Shown: positions 40,935 to 49,041 of the stretch, in pieces
Layout: the number at the start of each line of letters is the position of its first letter
Position numbering within the stretch: the first letter of the stretch is position 1
Assembly (NCBI GenBank): GCA_963787645.1
Contig: CAWBDS010000009.1
Location: 124,001-188,000 of the forward strand
From: Palsa-504 sp963787645
GTDB taxonomy: Bacteria; Actinomycetota; Actinomycetes; Streptosporangiales; Streptosporangiaceae
Direction: 5' to 3'
Length of the DNA stretch: 64,000 nt
Notes under the pieces: generated by a model
Told to the model about the DNA's origin: nothing
The model's input: the letters and a program-made list of their open reading frames with translations, nothing else
Databases searched by the model: none
Made by a program: the position numbers and the translations under genes

Positions 40935-41907
40935 ATGAGCGCCGCCGGACCGCCGTGGCCCGGCGGGGCGGCCTGGATCGACGGGCGCTTCGGCCCGATC
41001 GAGGAAGCCAGGATCTCGGTGCTCGACCTGGGGCTCACCCGGTCGGACTGCACCTATGACGTGGTGCACGTCTGGCAGGGCAGCTTCTTCCGGCTGGCGG
41101 ACCACCTGGACCGGTTCGCGGCCAGCATGGTCCGGCTGCGGCTCGACCCGGGATACGACCGCGCCCAGATCGAGTCCGTCCTGCACGGGTGCGTCCGCCA
41201 CGCGGGGCTGCGCGAGGCCTACGTGTCGATGACGTGCACCCGCGGCCGGCTGGCGCCCGGCAGCCGCGACCTGCGCACCGCGCGACCTACCTGGTACTGC
41301 TTTGCCGTGCCGTTCGTGTGGATCGCCAGCCCCGAACGGCAGGAGAGCGGGGCGAGCCTGTGGATCAGCGACATGGTCCGCATCCCGCCGGACAGCGTGG
41401 ACCCGCGAGTCAAGAACTACCACTGGCTGGATCTGGACCTCGGGCTGCTTGAGGCCTACGACCACGGTGCCGACCTGGTGGTATTGCGGGACCTGTCCGG
41501 CGCGCTCACCGAGGGACCCGGGTACAACGTGTTCGCCTGGACGGACGGCCGATGGCTCACTCCGGCCGGCGGCACGCTGGCCGGAGTGACCAGGCGCACG
41601 ATGATCGAGCTGGCCCGGCAGGCCGGACAGCCGGTCGAGGAAGGGCCGGCTGACCGATACCGACCTGCGGCGGGCGCAGGAGGTGCTGGTCACCTCCACG
41701 GCGGGCGGGATCATGCCGGTGACCCTGGTCAACGGCCAGCCGGTGGGCGGCGGGCCGCCCGGGCCGCTGACCCGCCAGCTCCGGGACCGCTACTGGGCCA
41801 GCCATTCCGATCCGCGTTATGCCACGCCGGTCCAGTATGACGAAGCCGGTGAATTAGTTACGCTTCCGCGAATTGACGCTCAAGCGTTATGCCGTGGCCA
41901 TTGTTAA
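40935..41907 (+). pseudogene. Class IV aminotransferase (branched-chain/D-amino-acid type), frameshifted
   Basis: The first 235 residues match fold-type IV PLP aminotransferases: WIDGRFGPIEEARISVLDLG, catalytic lysine in PRVKNYHWLDLDLG, and the PLP phosphate region ALTEGPGYNVFAW and TLAGVTRRTMIEL. At about 41640-41650 the frame breaks. The first frame continues into meaningless Gly/Ala/Arg-rich sequence and ends at 41840, while a +1 frame resumes normal homology (LTDTDLRRAQEVLVTSTAGG, then IMPVTLVNGQPVG) and runs to 41907. A single inserted base in AGGGCC would explain it. Either the gene is inactivated or there is an assembly error. Confidence 0.8.
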
Positions 41908-41957
41908 AGAAATTACTTTGTGTTATTATTGGAGTAATTAATTGTAATCTGGCGCGC
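41850..41957 (+). promoter_or_regulatory. AT-rich promoter-like island
   Basis: A stretch of about 100 bp (around GAAATTACTTTGTGTTATTATT and GAGTAATTAATTGTAATC split over 41909-41950) is far more AT-rich than anything nearby. It precedes the methyltransferase start, where it could act as its promoter. No exact -35/-10 pair was fixed. Confidence 0.45.
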
Positions 41958-42836
41958 GTGATAGCAAATGGACAGCCGAGCCGGACCGCGCTGACCGCGG
42001 CGGCGGCGCGCGCCGCACATCTGATCGTCGATCACCAGCCGGTGATCTTCGCCGACACGCTGGCTGAAGCCATGCTGGGCGAGCAGGCCCCCGAATTGAT
42101 CGCCTACCACCGGGCGCACGGGACGCACCCGGTGCTGGCCGGGGCGCGGGCCCAGGTCGCCTGCCGCAGCCGCTACGCCGAGGACGCCCTAGCCCAGGCG
42201 ATCGAGCGCGGGACCGGCCAGTACGTCCTGCTCGGCGCCGGGCTGGACTCATTCGCCTGGCGATCCGCGCTGGCCGGGCGGGTCCGGGTGTTCGAGGTCG
42301 ATCATCCGGCCACGCAGGACTACAAGCGCCGCGCCGTCGCGGTAGCGGGGCAGGCTGCCGCGGTGGCGGGCGAGGTGCGGTTCGCGCCGGCGGACTTGGC
42401 CCGAGACTCGCTGGCCGGGGCGCTGGGCCGGGCCGGGTTCGACGCCGGGCGGCCCGCGTTCGTGAGCTGGCTGGGCGTCATCATGTACCTGCGGGACAGC
42501 GCGATCGACCAGACGCTCGCGGTGCTGGGCGCCCTCGCGGCGGGCTCGGAGGTGGTGCTGGACTACATGCTGGCCGCGGAGCGGCGCGACGCGGCGGGCC
42601 AGATGTACGCGGAGCTGGTCGGGCAGGCCGCGGCCGAGTGGGGCGAGCCGTGGCGGTCGGTGTTCACGCCCGAGGCCATGGCCGCGCGGCTGGCCCGGCA
42701 CGGCTTCGGCGCCGTCCGGGACGTCGGCCAGCGAGCCATGATCCCGGCCGCGGCCTGGGACCGGACCGACGCGCTGCGCCCGGCGGAACTGGCTCATATC
42801 GCGCATGCGGTCATCGGATCCGCGCCGGGTCGATGA
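41958..42836 (+). CDS. Class I SAM-dependent methyltransferase (TIGR00027-type)
   Basis: About 292 residues from GTG 41958; the start at 41889 used by a longer frame would cross the AT-rich island and overlap the upstream gene. Recognisable segments are QPSRTALTAAAARAAHLIVD at the N-terminus, the SAM-binding motif YVLLGAGLDSFAWR, the acidic VFEVDHPATQDYKRR, and FVSWLGVIMYL. These mark the leucine-carboxymethyltransferase-like (LCM) family of actinobacterial methyltransferases that methylate O atoms, often in polyketide or lipid pathways. A strong hairpin follows the stop codon. Confidence 0.88.
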   Translation: MIANGQPSRTALTAAAARAAHLIVDHQPVIFADTLAEAMLGEQAPELIAYHRAHGTHPVLAGARAQVACRSRYAEDALAQAIERGTGQYVLLGAGLDSFAWRSALAGRVRVFEVDHPATQDYKRRAVAVAGQAAAVAGEVRFAPADLARDSLAGALGRAGFDAGRPAFVSWLGVIMYLRDSAIDQTLAVLGALAAGSEVVLDYMLAAERRDAAGQMYAELVGQAAAEWGEPWRSVFTPEAMAARLARHGFGAVRDVGQRAMIPAAAWDRTDALRPAELAHIAHAVIGSAPGR

Positions 42837-42869
42837 CTCACCGGGCTAGTTCTTGCTGCCCGGTGAGTC
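42835..42869 (+). terminator. Stem-loop terminator after the methyltransferase gene
   Basis: GACTCACCGGGC (42835-42846) pairs perfectly with GCCCGGTGAGTC (42858-42869) across an 11-nt loop. It begins inside the methyltransferase stop codon (42834-42836). No T-run follows, as is usual for actinobacterial terminators. Confidence 0.8.
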
Positions 42870-42935
42870 ACCGACACGCAGGCGGCGGGGCTGACGTGGC
42901 CGACGGCACGAAGCACGGCCGTTCGGCCGAAAAAA

Positions 42936-43610
42936 TTACTTCATCAGCGGGGTGCCTAGGGGCAGGGGCTTGCCGCCGGTACCGGCCGACGACGCGCTGA
43001 AGAAGAGGTAGACGCCGACCGCGGCGAACACCAGCACCACGTAGCCGCCCGTCTTGAGCAGGCCAGACGAGGGCACGCCCGCCGCTGAGGTCTCCTCGAA
43101 GGCGAGCAGGAGCAGCAGCAGGGCCAGGTCGACCAGCGCGAACACCGCGGTGAAGGCCGACGGCAGGCGCAGCGTGGACAGGGTGAGCATGACGATGACG
43201 ATCAGCCAGCTGAGCAGGAACAGCCGGACCGTATCGATCGCCGCGGTGGCCGGGATGGCGAACCAGTTGTGGTCCAGGGCGAGGACCAGGACCGCGTAGC
43301 TCAGCCAGAAGGTGCCGAAGATGCCGAACACGGCGGCCACCGCGCTCTGGCCGAGTACCGCGCACCAGACCGTGGCCATGAGCAGGCCGAGGGCCGTGGC
43401 GGCCAGGATGATCGCGAGCGGAGCACCGAGCACGCCGCTCGGCACCGCGCCGACCAGCCCGAGCCCGAGTGCCACCGAGCCGGCGATGAAGCTGCCCAGC
43501 CCGAAGATGGACGGGTCACCGGCCAGCGGGCTGATCACGGCCGGAGCAGGTGCTTCCTCGGCGACGGCGGGACGGCCGGCTTCGCCGGCGGTTGCGTCAA
43601 CAGTGGTCAT
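42936..43610 (-). CDS. GPR1/FUN34/YaaH-type membrane transporter
   Basis: A 224-residue protein with six hydrophobic helices (e.g. FIAGSVALGLGLVGAVPSG, APLAIILAATALGLLMATVW, LLSWLIVIVMLTLSTLRL). It also has the signature FGTFWLSYAVLVLALDHNWF. The N-terminus includes DPSIFGLGSF, a divergent form of the NPAPLGL motif. Members export or import acetate, succinate or ammonium. It lies downstream of mimR on the same strand (133-bp gap) and next to the propane monooxygenase operon, so transport of a short-chain acid or ketone metabolite is plausible. Family assignment is moderately certain. Confidence 0.7.
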   Translation of the reverse strand: MTTVDATAGEAGRPAVAEEAPAPAVISPLAGDPSIFGLGSFIAGSVALGLGLVGAVPSGVLGAPLAIILAATALGLLMATVWCAVLGQSAVAAVFGIFGTFWLSYAVLVLALDHNWFAIPATAAIDTVRLFLLSWLIVIVMLTLSTLRLPSAFTAVFALVDLALLLLLLAFEETSAAGVPSSGLLKTGGYVVLVFAAVGVYLFFSASSAGTGGKPLPLGTPLMK

Positions 43611-43743
43611 CGATTTCGCTCCCTGAGCTAAGAGCGCCCCGCGAAAGCGGGCTTAATGAATCCGTACGCCGATGACCGGACACATGTGTTCTCACTTTGA
43701 ACCAGCACCGCCGTGACCTGCGGTGACCGTTTCAGCAGGATCC

Positions 43744-45537
43744 TCACCCGGCCGAGGTGACGATGCCGTATTCGTGTATTTTGCGGTAGATCGTGGCCCG
43801 GGACATGCCCAGCGCCTCGGCCGCGCGGACCTTGTTACCGTCGTGATCCTGCAGGCTCTGCACGATCGCGTCGCGCTCGATCGACTCCAGCGGGGACAGC
43901 AGCCGGCGGCTCACCGTCCAGCATTCGGGGGGCAGGTCACGCGGCATGATCGCGCCCGCGCGGCGGCGCTGCACGACCTGGCGCAGGACCTGCCAGAGCT
44001 GTTCGGTATTGCCGGGCCAGCTGTGCCGCAGCAGCAGCTGCATGGCCTCGGGCGAACAGGTCAGCCGGCCCTGCTGGCTGAGCCGGGCTAGGAAGAACGG
44101 CACCAGCTCGTGCAGGTCCTCGATGTGGTGACGCAGCGGCGGGAGCTCCACCGTGCCGTGGAAGAAACGCAGCAACCGGGTGAGATCCGCGGTGGCCTGC
44201 TTGCGGTTCAAGGTGACCGCGACCCGTAGCTCGGCCTGGCGGCCCGCGGCCCGGGTTTCCTGCAGCGCGCTGGACAGCGCGTGCATCTGCTTGGCGTTCA
44301 GCGCGTCGACGTGCCGGATGACCAGCATGCCCTTTCCCTCGAGCAGCTCACGGCGGGTCTTGGTCAGCCAGTCCTGGGCCGCCGACTCGGCGTCGAGCAC
44401 GTGGAACGAGGCGGCCGGGTTCCGGCGCTGGTGCACGGCCCGGGCCAGGGCCAGCTTGCCCACGCCGGGCTCACCCTCGATGGTCAGCCACTCGCCGGAG
44501 TCGTACAGGGCCTCCGCCTCGCGACAGGCGCGCAGCCACAGCACGCCGCTGCCGACCAGGCCGGGCAGGTACATGGCCGAGCGGGGCGCGGGCACGTCGG
44601 TGCTGCCGAGGGCCGCCGAGATCAGCTTGATGTGGACCACGCCGTCGGCCGCGGGGCCGTCGTTGAGCCGGCGGACCGACATCCGGGCCATCACGCCGCT
44701 GGGCAGGTCCACGGTCACCGCGCCGGTCGCGCGCCGGGTCAGGGCCTCGGTGGCGTGGCCGATCAGCGCGGCCTGGTCGCCCGGGTCGAGCAGCGTGCGG
44801 GCGTGGTCGTTCAGCATGACCACGTCGTTGCCCAGGGCCAGCACGATGCCGCCGGTACGCCGGCAGACCCGGACGTACTCCTGGAGCAGGTCGACGTCCC
44901 GGCTGCTGCTCGCCGTGACCAGGGCCTGGGTGATCTGGTCGGCGGTCGCCTTGACCAGCGAGATCATCAGCGGGTCGGCGTCCTTGCGCCAGGTGGTCAG
45001 GTCGATCACGCCGACCGTCTTGCCCGAGACCGGGTCGTGGATGGGTACCCCGGCGCAGCCGAACTGCTCTAGGTGCTCGGCGTAGTGCTCGTGCCCGAAC
45101 ACGTGGGCCGGGCCGCCCGCCTCCAGCGCGGTGCCGATGCCGTTGGTGCCCACGCGTTCCTCGGCGTAGCTGAACCCGGGGGCCAGCATGACGCTGTCCA
45201 GGGCGCGCTCCAGGTCGTGGTCCGCGGTCAGCCGGGCCAGCACCAGCCCGGCGGCGTCGGTCAAGATGATGCTGATCGGCTGGCCGTCCAGCTGCTCGCG
45301 CAGGTGCCGCAGCACCGGTGCGGCGCTGCGCACCAGCCTGGTCTCCAGATCGGGTTCATGCAGGTAGGACAGGTCGATATGGTCGGCCGCCACCTGCCAC
45401 TGCCGGGACCGCCACCACGAGGCCAGAATCGGCTTGCGCACCGCATTGGCATCCACCGCATCGGCCGACAGGAATCGGACCCTGGCCTCGGCCAGGCGAT
45501 CCCGTGACGTCTGCGGCGGAAGTGATGCGTTTGCCAT
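43744..45537 (-). CDS. mimR: MimR-like transcriptional regulator of the propane monooxygenase operon
   Basis: A 597-residue AcoR/MimR-type activator. Residues about 80-215 are a GAF-like sensory region (ERVGTNGIGTALEAGGPAHV and GVPIHDPVSGKTVGVIDLTT). Residues about 345-530 are an AAA+ domain with Walker A EGEPGVGKLALAR and a Trp-Pro-Gly segment RHSWPGNTEQL, but no GAFTGA loop. Actinobacteria lack sigma-54, so this domain is a degenerate one that works differently. The C-terminal Fis-type helix-turn-helix reads KVRAAEALGMSRATIYRKI. Gene order (divergent from the operon, GGGGAGGCGAG before ATG) matches mimR in mycobacterial propane/acetone monooxygenase clusters. Two matching operator-like motifs lie upstream of the operon. 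Confidence 0.85.
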   Translation of the reverse strand: MANASLPPQTSRDRLAEARVRFLSADAVDANAVRKPILASWWRSRQWQVAADHIDLSYLHEPDLETRLVRSAAPVLRHLREQLDGQPISIILTDAAGLVLARLTADHDLERALDSVMLAPGFSYAEERVGTNGIGTALEAGGPAHVFGHEHYAEHLEQFGCAGVPIHDPVSGKTVGVIDLTTWRKDADPLMISLVKATADQITQALVTASSSRDVDLLQEYVRVCRRTGGIVLALGNDVVMLNDHARTLLDPGDQAALIGHATEALTRRATGAVTVDLPSGVMARMSVRRLNDGPAADGVVHIKLISAALGSTDVPAPRSAMYLPGLVGSGVLWLRACREAEALYDSGEWLTIEGEPGVGKLALARAVHQRRNPAASFHVLDAESAAQDWLTKTRRELLEGKGMLVIRHVDALNAKQMHALSSALQETRAAGRQAELRVAVTLNRKQATADLTRLLRFFHGTVELPPLRHHIEDLHELVPFFLARLSQQGRLTCSPEAMQLLLRHSWPGNTEQLWQVLRQVVQRRRAGAIMPRDLPPECWTVSRRLLSPLESIERDAIVQSLQDHDGNKVRAAEALGMSRATIYRKIHEYGIVTSAG

Positions 45538-45654
45538 CTCGCCTCCCCACCCAAGTTCTCCGGCTGGAGGCTCAGCCTGGCTTTGAGGCTAGCCCGCACG
45601 GATCAAAATTCGGCCGTTACCCGCCCCTTACAAAGTAAACCCGTTGTTGCGGGG

Positions 45655-45675
45655 CACTGTCTCAAGTTGAGACCG
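45655..45675 (+). promoter_or_regulatory. Operator-like inverted repeat 1, upstream of the small ORF
   Basis: CACTGTCTCAAGTTGAGACCG contains the perfect palindrome GTCTCAAGTTGAGAC (45659-45673). An overlapping hairpin GACCGC/GCGGTC (45671-45689) follows. It lies 34 bp before the first ATG of the operon and shares 13-14 positions with motif 2, so a binding site for the divergent MimR-like regulator is the simplest reading. Confidence 0.6.
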
Positions 45676-45708
45676 CCGATTTAGCGGTCATGACGTTTTG
45701 CTGGGCCA

Positions 45709-45966
45709 ATGGACGCCTACGGCCAGACCAACCATTCCCCCGAATCCGAGACGTATAACCCGTGGAGCGTGGTCAACCTGGTCTTTAACCACCTAGCCCA
45801 GGAGGGTTTGCACCCCGTTCTCGGCGAGGCCGGTGACCCGGGTAAGCCCGCGGCCGAACTGCTCCGGGCGCTGGGCATCACGCCGGCCAAAGAGGGGAAC
45901 CGGCAGCGCTCGGAGCAGACCAGGCAGGACCTGGCGGCCATCCGCGCCGCCTTCGAGCAGGGCTGA
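45709..45966 (+). CDS. Small conserved protein at the head of the propane monooxygenase operon
   Basis: An 85-residue protein starting at ATG 45709. It contains NPWSVVNLVFNHLAQEGLHP and AAELLRALGITPAKEGNRQ. It is hydrophilic and helical with no cysteine, signal peptide or membrane segment. I do not recognise the family. Position between two copies of the operator-like motif suggests that it is regulated with the monooxygenase. An accessory role for the hydroxylase is possible but unsupported. Confidence 0.7.
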   Translation: MDAYGQTNHSPESETYNPWSVVNLVFNHLAQEGLHPVLGEAGDPGKPAAELLRALGITPAKEGNRQRSEQTRQDLAAIRAAFEQG

Positions 45967-45975
45967 CAGAGCCCG

Positions 45976-45996
45976 CACTGTCTCATTTCGAGAGTT
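45976..45996 (+). promoter_or_regulatory. Operator-like motif 2, upstream of prmA
   Basis: CACTGTCTCATTTCGAGAGTT repeats the left half of motif 1 exactly (CACTGTCTCA) and has a related right half (GAGAG versus GAGAC). TCATGAC follows both motifs, at 10 bp and 0 bp respectively. It lies 120 bp before the prmA ATG. Confidence 0.55.
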
Positions 45997-46115
45997 CATG
46001 ACCTCGGCTTTCGAGATGTGATGCGGAGCACAAGGACTTTCGGGGCTGTCGGCTGCAGCCCATGGGGGACCCGTACGGATCCCGGACCCCGGAACCCGCC
46101 GAGAAAGGGGTGACG

Positions 46116-47771
46116 ATGAGTCGCCAGAGTGTGGCCAGGGCGCACCAGAAGATCCAGGAACTGGCCTGGGAGCCCAAGTACCACGAGCCGGTCTCGCAGT
46201 ACGGGACCGACTACACCTTCCGCAAGGCATCGAAGAAGGACCCGCTCAAGCAGGTGCTGCGGTCCTACTTCCCGATGCAGGAAGAGAAGGACCACCGCGT
46301 ATACGGCGCCGAGGACGGCGCGATCCGCGGCAACATGTTCCGCCAGGTGCAAGAGCGCTGGCTGGAATGGCAGAAGCTGTTCCTTTCGATCATCCCGCTG
46401 CCGGAGATCTCCGCGGCGCGGGCCATGCCGCTGCTGTTCCGCACCGTTCCGAACCCGGAACTGCACAACGGACAGGCGATCCAGATGATCGACGAGGTAC
46501 GTCACTCGACGATCCAGCAGAACCTCAAGCGCCTGTACATGCAGAACTACATCGACCCGGCAGGCTTCAACAACAGCCTGCGCAACTTCCAGGACGACTA
46601 CTGCGGCACCATCGGCCGCCAGTTCGCGGAGGGTTTCATCACCGGTGACGCCATCACCGCCGCGAGCATCTACCTGACCATCGTGGCCGAGACGGCGTTC
46701 ACGAACACCCTGTTCGTGGCCATGCCGGCCGAGGCCGCGGCCAACGGCGACTACCTGCTGCCGACCGTGTTCCACTCGGTGCAGTCCGACGAGTCGCGGC
46801 ACATCTCCAACGGCTACGCCACGCTGCTGATGGCGCTGGCCGACGAGGAGAACCACCAGCTGCTCGAGCGTGACCTGCGTTACGCGTGGTGGAACAACCA
46901 TCGCGTGGTGGACGCGGCCATCGGCACGTTCATCGAATACGGCACCAAGGACCGCCGCAAGGACCGCGAGTCCTACGCGGAGATGTGGCGCCGCTGGATC
47001 TACGACGACTACTACCGCAGCTACCTCGTGCCGCTGGAGAAGTACGGCCTGGTCATCCCGCATGACCTGATCGAGGAAGCCTGGAACCAGATCTGGAACA
47101 AGGGCTACGTCCACGAAGTCGCGCAGTTCTTCGCCACCGGCTGGCTGGCGAACTACTGGCGCATCGACGGCATGACCGACGAAGACTTCGAGTGGTTCGA
47201 GTACAAGTACCCGGGCTGGTACGACAAGTACGGCAAGTGGTGGGAGAACTACAGCCGCCTGTCCGAGCCGAACGGGCACCACCCGATCGTGGCCGAGGAC
47301 GTCGACTACTGGTACCCGAACCGGTGCTGGACCTGCATGGTCCCGTGCCTGGTCCGCGAGGACATGGTGTACGCCGAGGTCGACGGCGTGGTCCGCACGT
47401 ACTGCCACGAAGAGTGCAAGTGGACCGACGTGACCGCGTTCCGGCCGACCTACCAGGGCCGCGCCACTCCCAACATGGGCCAGCTCATCGGCTCCCGCGA
47501 GTGGGAGACCCTGTACCACGGCTGGAACTGGGCCGACGTGGTGTCGGACATGGGCTTCGTCCGCGACGACGGCAAGACCATGGTCGCGCAGCCGCACCTG
47601 AAGCTGGGCGACCAGTCGAAGATGTGGACGCTGGACCACCTGCGCCGCATGGGCCCGGTCCAGAGCCCGAACGTCCTGTTCAACGAGATGAGCCCGGAGG
47701 AGCGGGTCGCGTTCCACGCCAAGTACATCAAGGGCGGTCCCGCGGGCCGGTTCCCGAAGGAAGATGCCTGA
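46116..47771 (+). CDS. prmA: Propane monooxygenase hydroxylase, large (alpha) subunit
   Basis: A 551-residue soluble di-iron monooxygenase alpha subunit from ATG 46116 (AAAGGGG upstream); known PrmA/MimA proteins are about 540-550 residues. All six iron ligands are visible: Glu97 (LPEISAARAM), Glu127 and His130 (DEVRH), Glu192 (VAETAFTN), Glu226 and His229 (DESRH). The intervals of 30, 3, 62, 34 and 3 residues equal those of the methane monooxygenase alpha subunit. It hydroxylates propane (and related alkanes, ketones or phenols) using O2 and electrons from the reductase. The cysteine-rich C-terminal segment (NRCWTCMVPCLV) occurs in this subfamily. First enzyme gene of the operon. Confidence 0.95.
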   Translation: MSRQSVARAHQKIQELAWEPKYHEPVSQYGTDYTFRKASKKDPLKQVLRSYFPMQEEKDHRVYGAEDGAIRGNMFRQVQERWLEWQKLFLSIIPLPEISAARAMPLLFRTVPNPELHNGQAIQMIDEVRHSTIQQNLKRLYMQNYIDPAGFNNSLRNFQDDYCGTIGRQFAEGFITGDAITAASIYLTIVAETAFTNTLFVAMPAEAAANGDYLLPTVFHSVQSDESRHISNGYATLLMALADEENHQLLERDLRYAWWNNHRVVDAAIGTFIEYGTKDRRKDRESYAEMWRRWIYDDYYRSYLVPLEKYGLVIPHDLIEEAWNQIWNKGYVHEVAQFFATGWLANYWRIDGMTDEDFEWFEYKYPGWYDKYGKWWENYSRLSEPNGHHPIVAEDVDYWYPNRCWTCMVPCLVREDMVYAEVDGVVRTYCHEECKWTDVTAFRPTYQGRATPNMGQLIGSREWETLYHGWNWADVVSDMGFVRDDGKTMVAQPHLKLGDQSKMWTLDHLRRMGPVQSPNVLFNEMSPEERVAFHAKYIKGGPAGRFPKEDA

Positions 47772-47923
47772 CGTCGCTTAGATCCTTAGCCAGAACGGAC
47801 CGTGGCTCGTCTTGCGCGGTCTGTGCCAGCGAACCGGGGGGCAGGAGGCTGACTGTTCCCTCCTGCTCCCCGGTCTTCAACTCCCGCTGCTTTCCTTCCT
47901 TCTGACGTCCCCTGGGGTGATGC

Positions 47924-48976
47924 ATGGCCGATAAGCACGTGGTCCGGTTCGAACCCGTCGGCATCGAGATCGAGGTCGATGAGGAACAGACCGTCCTGCG
48001 GGCCGCCTTCGACCAGGGCCTCATGCTCATGCACGGCTGCAAGGAGGGGCAGTGCGCGGCGTGCAAGTCGTTCCTGCTCGACGGCGACGACGTGGAGCTG
48101 GACAAGTACTCGACGTTCGCGCTGCCCGACTTCGAGCGGGAAGAAGGCTTCACGCTGCTGTGCCGGGCGCACGTCTACGAAGACGTGACGATCGAGCTGC
48201 TCAACTACGACGAGGAGATGATCAGGTCCGGGCTGCCCATCACCGAGGCCGAGACCGAGGTCGTAGCCAACGACCAGGTCACGCACGACCTTCGGCACCT
48301 GGTGCTGCGCCTGGTCGACCCGGACGCCGATTTCAAGTTCTTCCCGGGACAGTATGTGGACATCGCCGTGCCCGGCACGGACGAGGTCCGGTCGTTCTCG
48401 ATGGCGAACACGTCGGCCCGGGAGAGCCGACAGCTCGAGTTCGTTATCAGGGTCTATCCGGACGGGCTGTTCTCGGAATATCTCGACAAAACGCTGAAGG
48501 TCGGCGACCGGCTCACGGTGACGGGGCCGTATGGGGTGTTCACCTTGCGCGATGCCCCCGACACCGACCTGATCTTCGTCGGCGGCGGAGCCGGGATGGC
48601 GCCGATCTTGTCCCTGCTCCGCTCGATGGCCGAACGGGGCATCGACCGCAAGGCCGTGTACTACTACGGCGCGCGCCGTCGCGCCGACCTGTGCTTCGAG
48701 GACGAACTCCGGGCCCTGGAGCAGACCCTGCCCAACTTCCGGTTCGTGCCCGCCCTGTCCGATGAGGACTGGGCTGGCGAGAACGGCCTGATCACCGACG
48801 TGGTGTCGCGTTCGGAGCCAGCGCTGGCCAAGGCGCACGCCTACATCTGCGGGCCGCCGCCCATGGTGGAGGCCGCAGTCCCGCTGCTGACCAGGCTCGG
48901 AGTACCGGAAAAGCACGTGTATTACGACAAGTTCACGACGACTGGGGACCCGGACAAAGCAGTGCCGGCTAATTAA
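47924..48976 (+). CDS. prmB: Propane monooxygenase reductase component
   Basis: A 350-residue NADH-dependent oxidoreductase. The N-terminal plant-type ferredoxin domain has cysteines 39, 44, 47 and 80 (HGCKEGQCAACKS, later LLCRAHV). The FAD domain has the motif RSFSMANT and the NAD domain has VGGGAGMAPILSLL, with CGPPPMVEAA near the C-terminus. It passes electrons from NADH through FAD and [2Fe-2S] to the hydroxylase. It is 152 bp downstream of prmA, a gap without an evident terminator. The position between the alpha and beta subunit genes is the standard prmABCD order. Confidence 0.95.
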   Translation: MADKHVVRFEPVGIEIEVDEEQTVLRAAFDQGLMLMHGCKEGQCAACKSFLLDGDDVELDKYSTFALPDFEREEGFTLLCRAHVYEDVTIELLNYDEEMIRSGLPITEAETEVVANDQVTHDLRHLVLRLVDPDADFKFFPGQYVDIAVPGTDEVRSFSMANTSARESRQLEFVIRVYPDGLFSEYLDKTLKVGDRLTVTGPYGVFTLRDAPDTDLIFVGGGAGMAPILSLLRSMAERGIDRKAVYYYGARRRADLCFEDELRALEQTLPNFRFVPALSDEDWAGENGLITDVVSRSEPALAKAHAYICGPPPMVEAAVPLLTRLGVPEKHVYYDKFTTTGDPDKAVPAN

Positions 48977-49019
48977 GGGGCCCGCTAATTAAGGGCCAGC
49001 TCCGTAAGAGGCCAGCTCC
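48968..49019. repeat. Two short direct duplications at the prmB stop codon
   Basis: GCTAATTAAGGG (48968-48979) recurs at 48984-48995, and the first copy contains the prmB stop codon. A second unit, GGCCAGCTCC, occurs at 48994-49003 and 49010-49019. Both duplications have a period of 16 bp. A downstream GAAAGGGAAAAG box serves prmC. Confidence 0.9.
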
Positions 49020-49041
49020 CTAACGCGAAAGGGAAAAGACT

